A DNA stretch of 64,000 nucleotides from Haliclystus octoradiatus (Eukaryota; Cnidaria; Staurozoa; Stauromedusae; Haliclystidae). The position numbers were made by a program, and so were the translations under genes. Positions 63,513 through 64,000 of this stretch are shown piece after piece. Where the stretch lies: the NCBI GenBank assembly GCA_916610825.1, contig OU744449.1:25553232-25617231 (forward strand), given 5' to 3'. How positions within the stretch are numbered: position 1 is the first letter of the stretch; each line of letters starts with the position of its first letter. Below the pieces are notes generated by a model that searched no databases, had not been told where the DNA came from, and worked only from the letters and a program-made list of their open reading frames with translations.

Positions 63513-64000
63513 TCAGCATAAAAGTTTTTTCAGAACTGCTGACGATGCAAGCGGATGTTGGTCTGCGCCATTCTTTGCTGTTTGGTTCAATGCATGTATT
63601 GCAATTGATTGTGATGATTTGCCACCAAATACGTTAACCATCATTTGCCATACTTCTGGGTCTTTTGTGTCATCTAAATCACGCCACAGAAATCGAAGAG
63701 ACGGTTGATCTTCTTCATTGATTTTAATTCGCAGATACATTTCTTCAATATCCGCCACGATTGCCACTGACTTTTCCCTGAACCGTAGTAACACACCTGC
63801 CAGATTTTGTAGCAGGTCAGGTCCGGTAAGCAACATGCTATTAAGCGATATACCGTGTTGCTTTGCAGCGCAATCTAACACCACACGTACTTTACCCGGT
63901 TTATTTGGGTTCAGTACAGCATGATGCGGCAGATACCATTTTCTTGGATGTGGTGCCATTGCTTCTTCATCAGTCAGTATCCTTGCGTAGCCCTTTTCTT
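63513..64000 (-). pseudogene. BEL pol, upstream frame: reverse transcriptase N-terminal part
   Basis: Open from the window edge to a stop at 63513. It includes RT fingers and palm: YLPHHAVLNPNKPGKVRVVLD, then VADIEEMYLRI with the first catalytic Asp. It ends at a run of A/T near 63525, where the frame changes relative to the main pol frame. The RT YxDD box falls right at the break, so no intact RT is made from this copy. Confidence 0.88.

Larger units (their letters stand above)
60444..64000 (-). mobile_element. BEL/Pao LTR retrotransposon, truncated by window end
   Basis: From right to left on the minus strand: pol with reverse transcriptase, RNase H and integrase, then a short purine/GGGCCGGC tract, then a 3' LTR. 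The order RT-RNase H-integrase and the family phrases FDPLGFLVP and SGPHFGGIWERM identify BEL/Pao. The gag/protease part and 5' LTR lie beyond 64000. At least two frame breaks make this copy inactive. Confidence 0.93.

Noticed and set aside
61180-63924. Plus-strand frames over the retrotransposon
   Set aside because: Antisense shadows of BEL pol.

Overview
This is an AT-rich stretch of animal nuclear DNA. Coding sequence is cut into short exons with GT-AG introns, and SINEs, TIR elements with target-site duplications (TSDs) and a BEL/Pao retrotransposon are present. The proteins are ordinary metazoan ones. The palindrome TAGGCCTA recurs far more than base composition predicts and PMM2 is intact; a marine invertebrate, perhaps a deuterostome, fits, but the species cannot be fixed from sequence alone.

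Eight genes were read exon by exon with phase-consistent splice joins. In order: RHOT/Miro (+, 5' end outside the window, to 16493); PDAP1 (-, 17851-22136); DGKE (+, 22506-31312); meteorin-like METRN/METRNL (+, 33619-37911); PMM2 (-, 41636-47003); RPL38 (-, 47787-51275, noncoding first exon near 51816-51845); POP7, the RNase P/MRP subunit p20 (+, 51943-57789); METTL23 (-, 58121-60215, its 5' exon(s) not visible). PDAP1/DGKE and RPL38/POP7 are head-to-head pairs with very short shared promoters. POP7 and METTL23 converge with about 330 bp between stop codons. The right end, 60444-64000, is a minus-strand BEL/Pao retrotransposon with a complete 3' LTR and a pol broken by frameshifts; it probably sits in a METTL23 intron.

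The genes do not form one pathway: mitochondrial transport (RHOT), a phosphoprotein (PDAP1), lipid signalling (DGKE), a secreted neurotrophic-type factor (METRN), N-glycosylation precursor supply (PMM2), the ribosome (RPL38), RNA processing (POP7) and arginine methylation (METTL23). Their human counterparts lie on chromosome arms 17q, 16p13 and 7q22, which suggests the block keeps an old animal linkage group.

Introns and intergenic DNA are full of short non-autonomous elements: hAT-type elements with 8-bp TSDs (including one inserted in another with both TSDs intact), TA-flanked pogo-like elements, foldback elements, a TTCATGAAC-rich palindromic family, and two tRNA-derived SINE families. I found no CRISPR array, no functional tRNA or rRNA gene, and no unknown multigene system.
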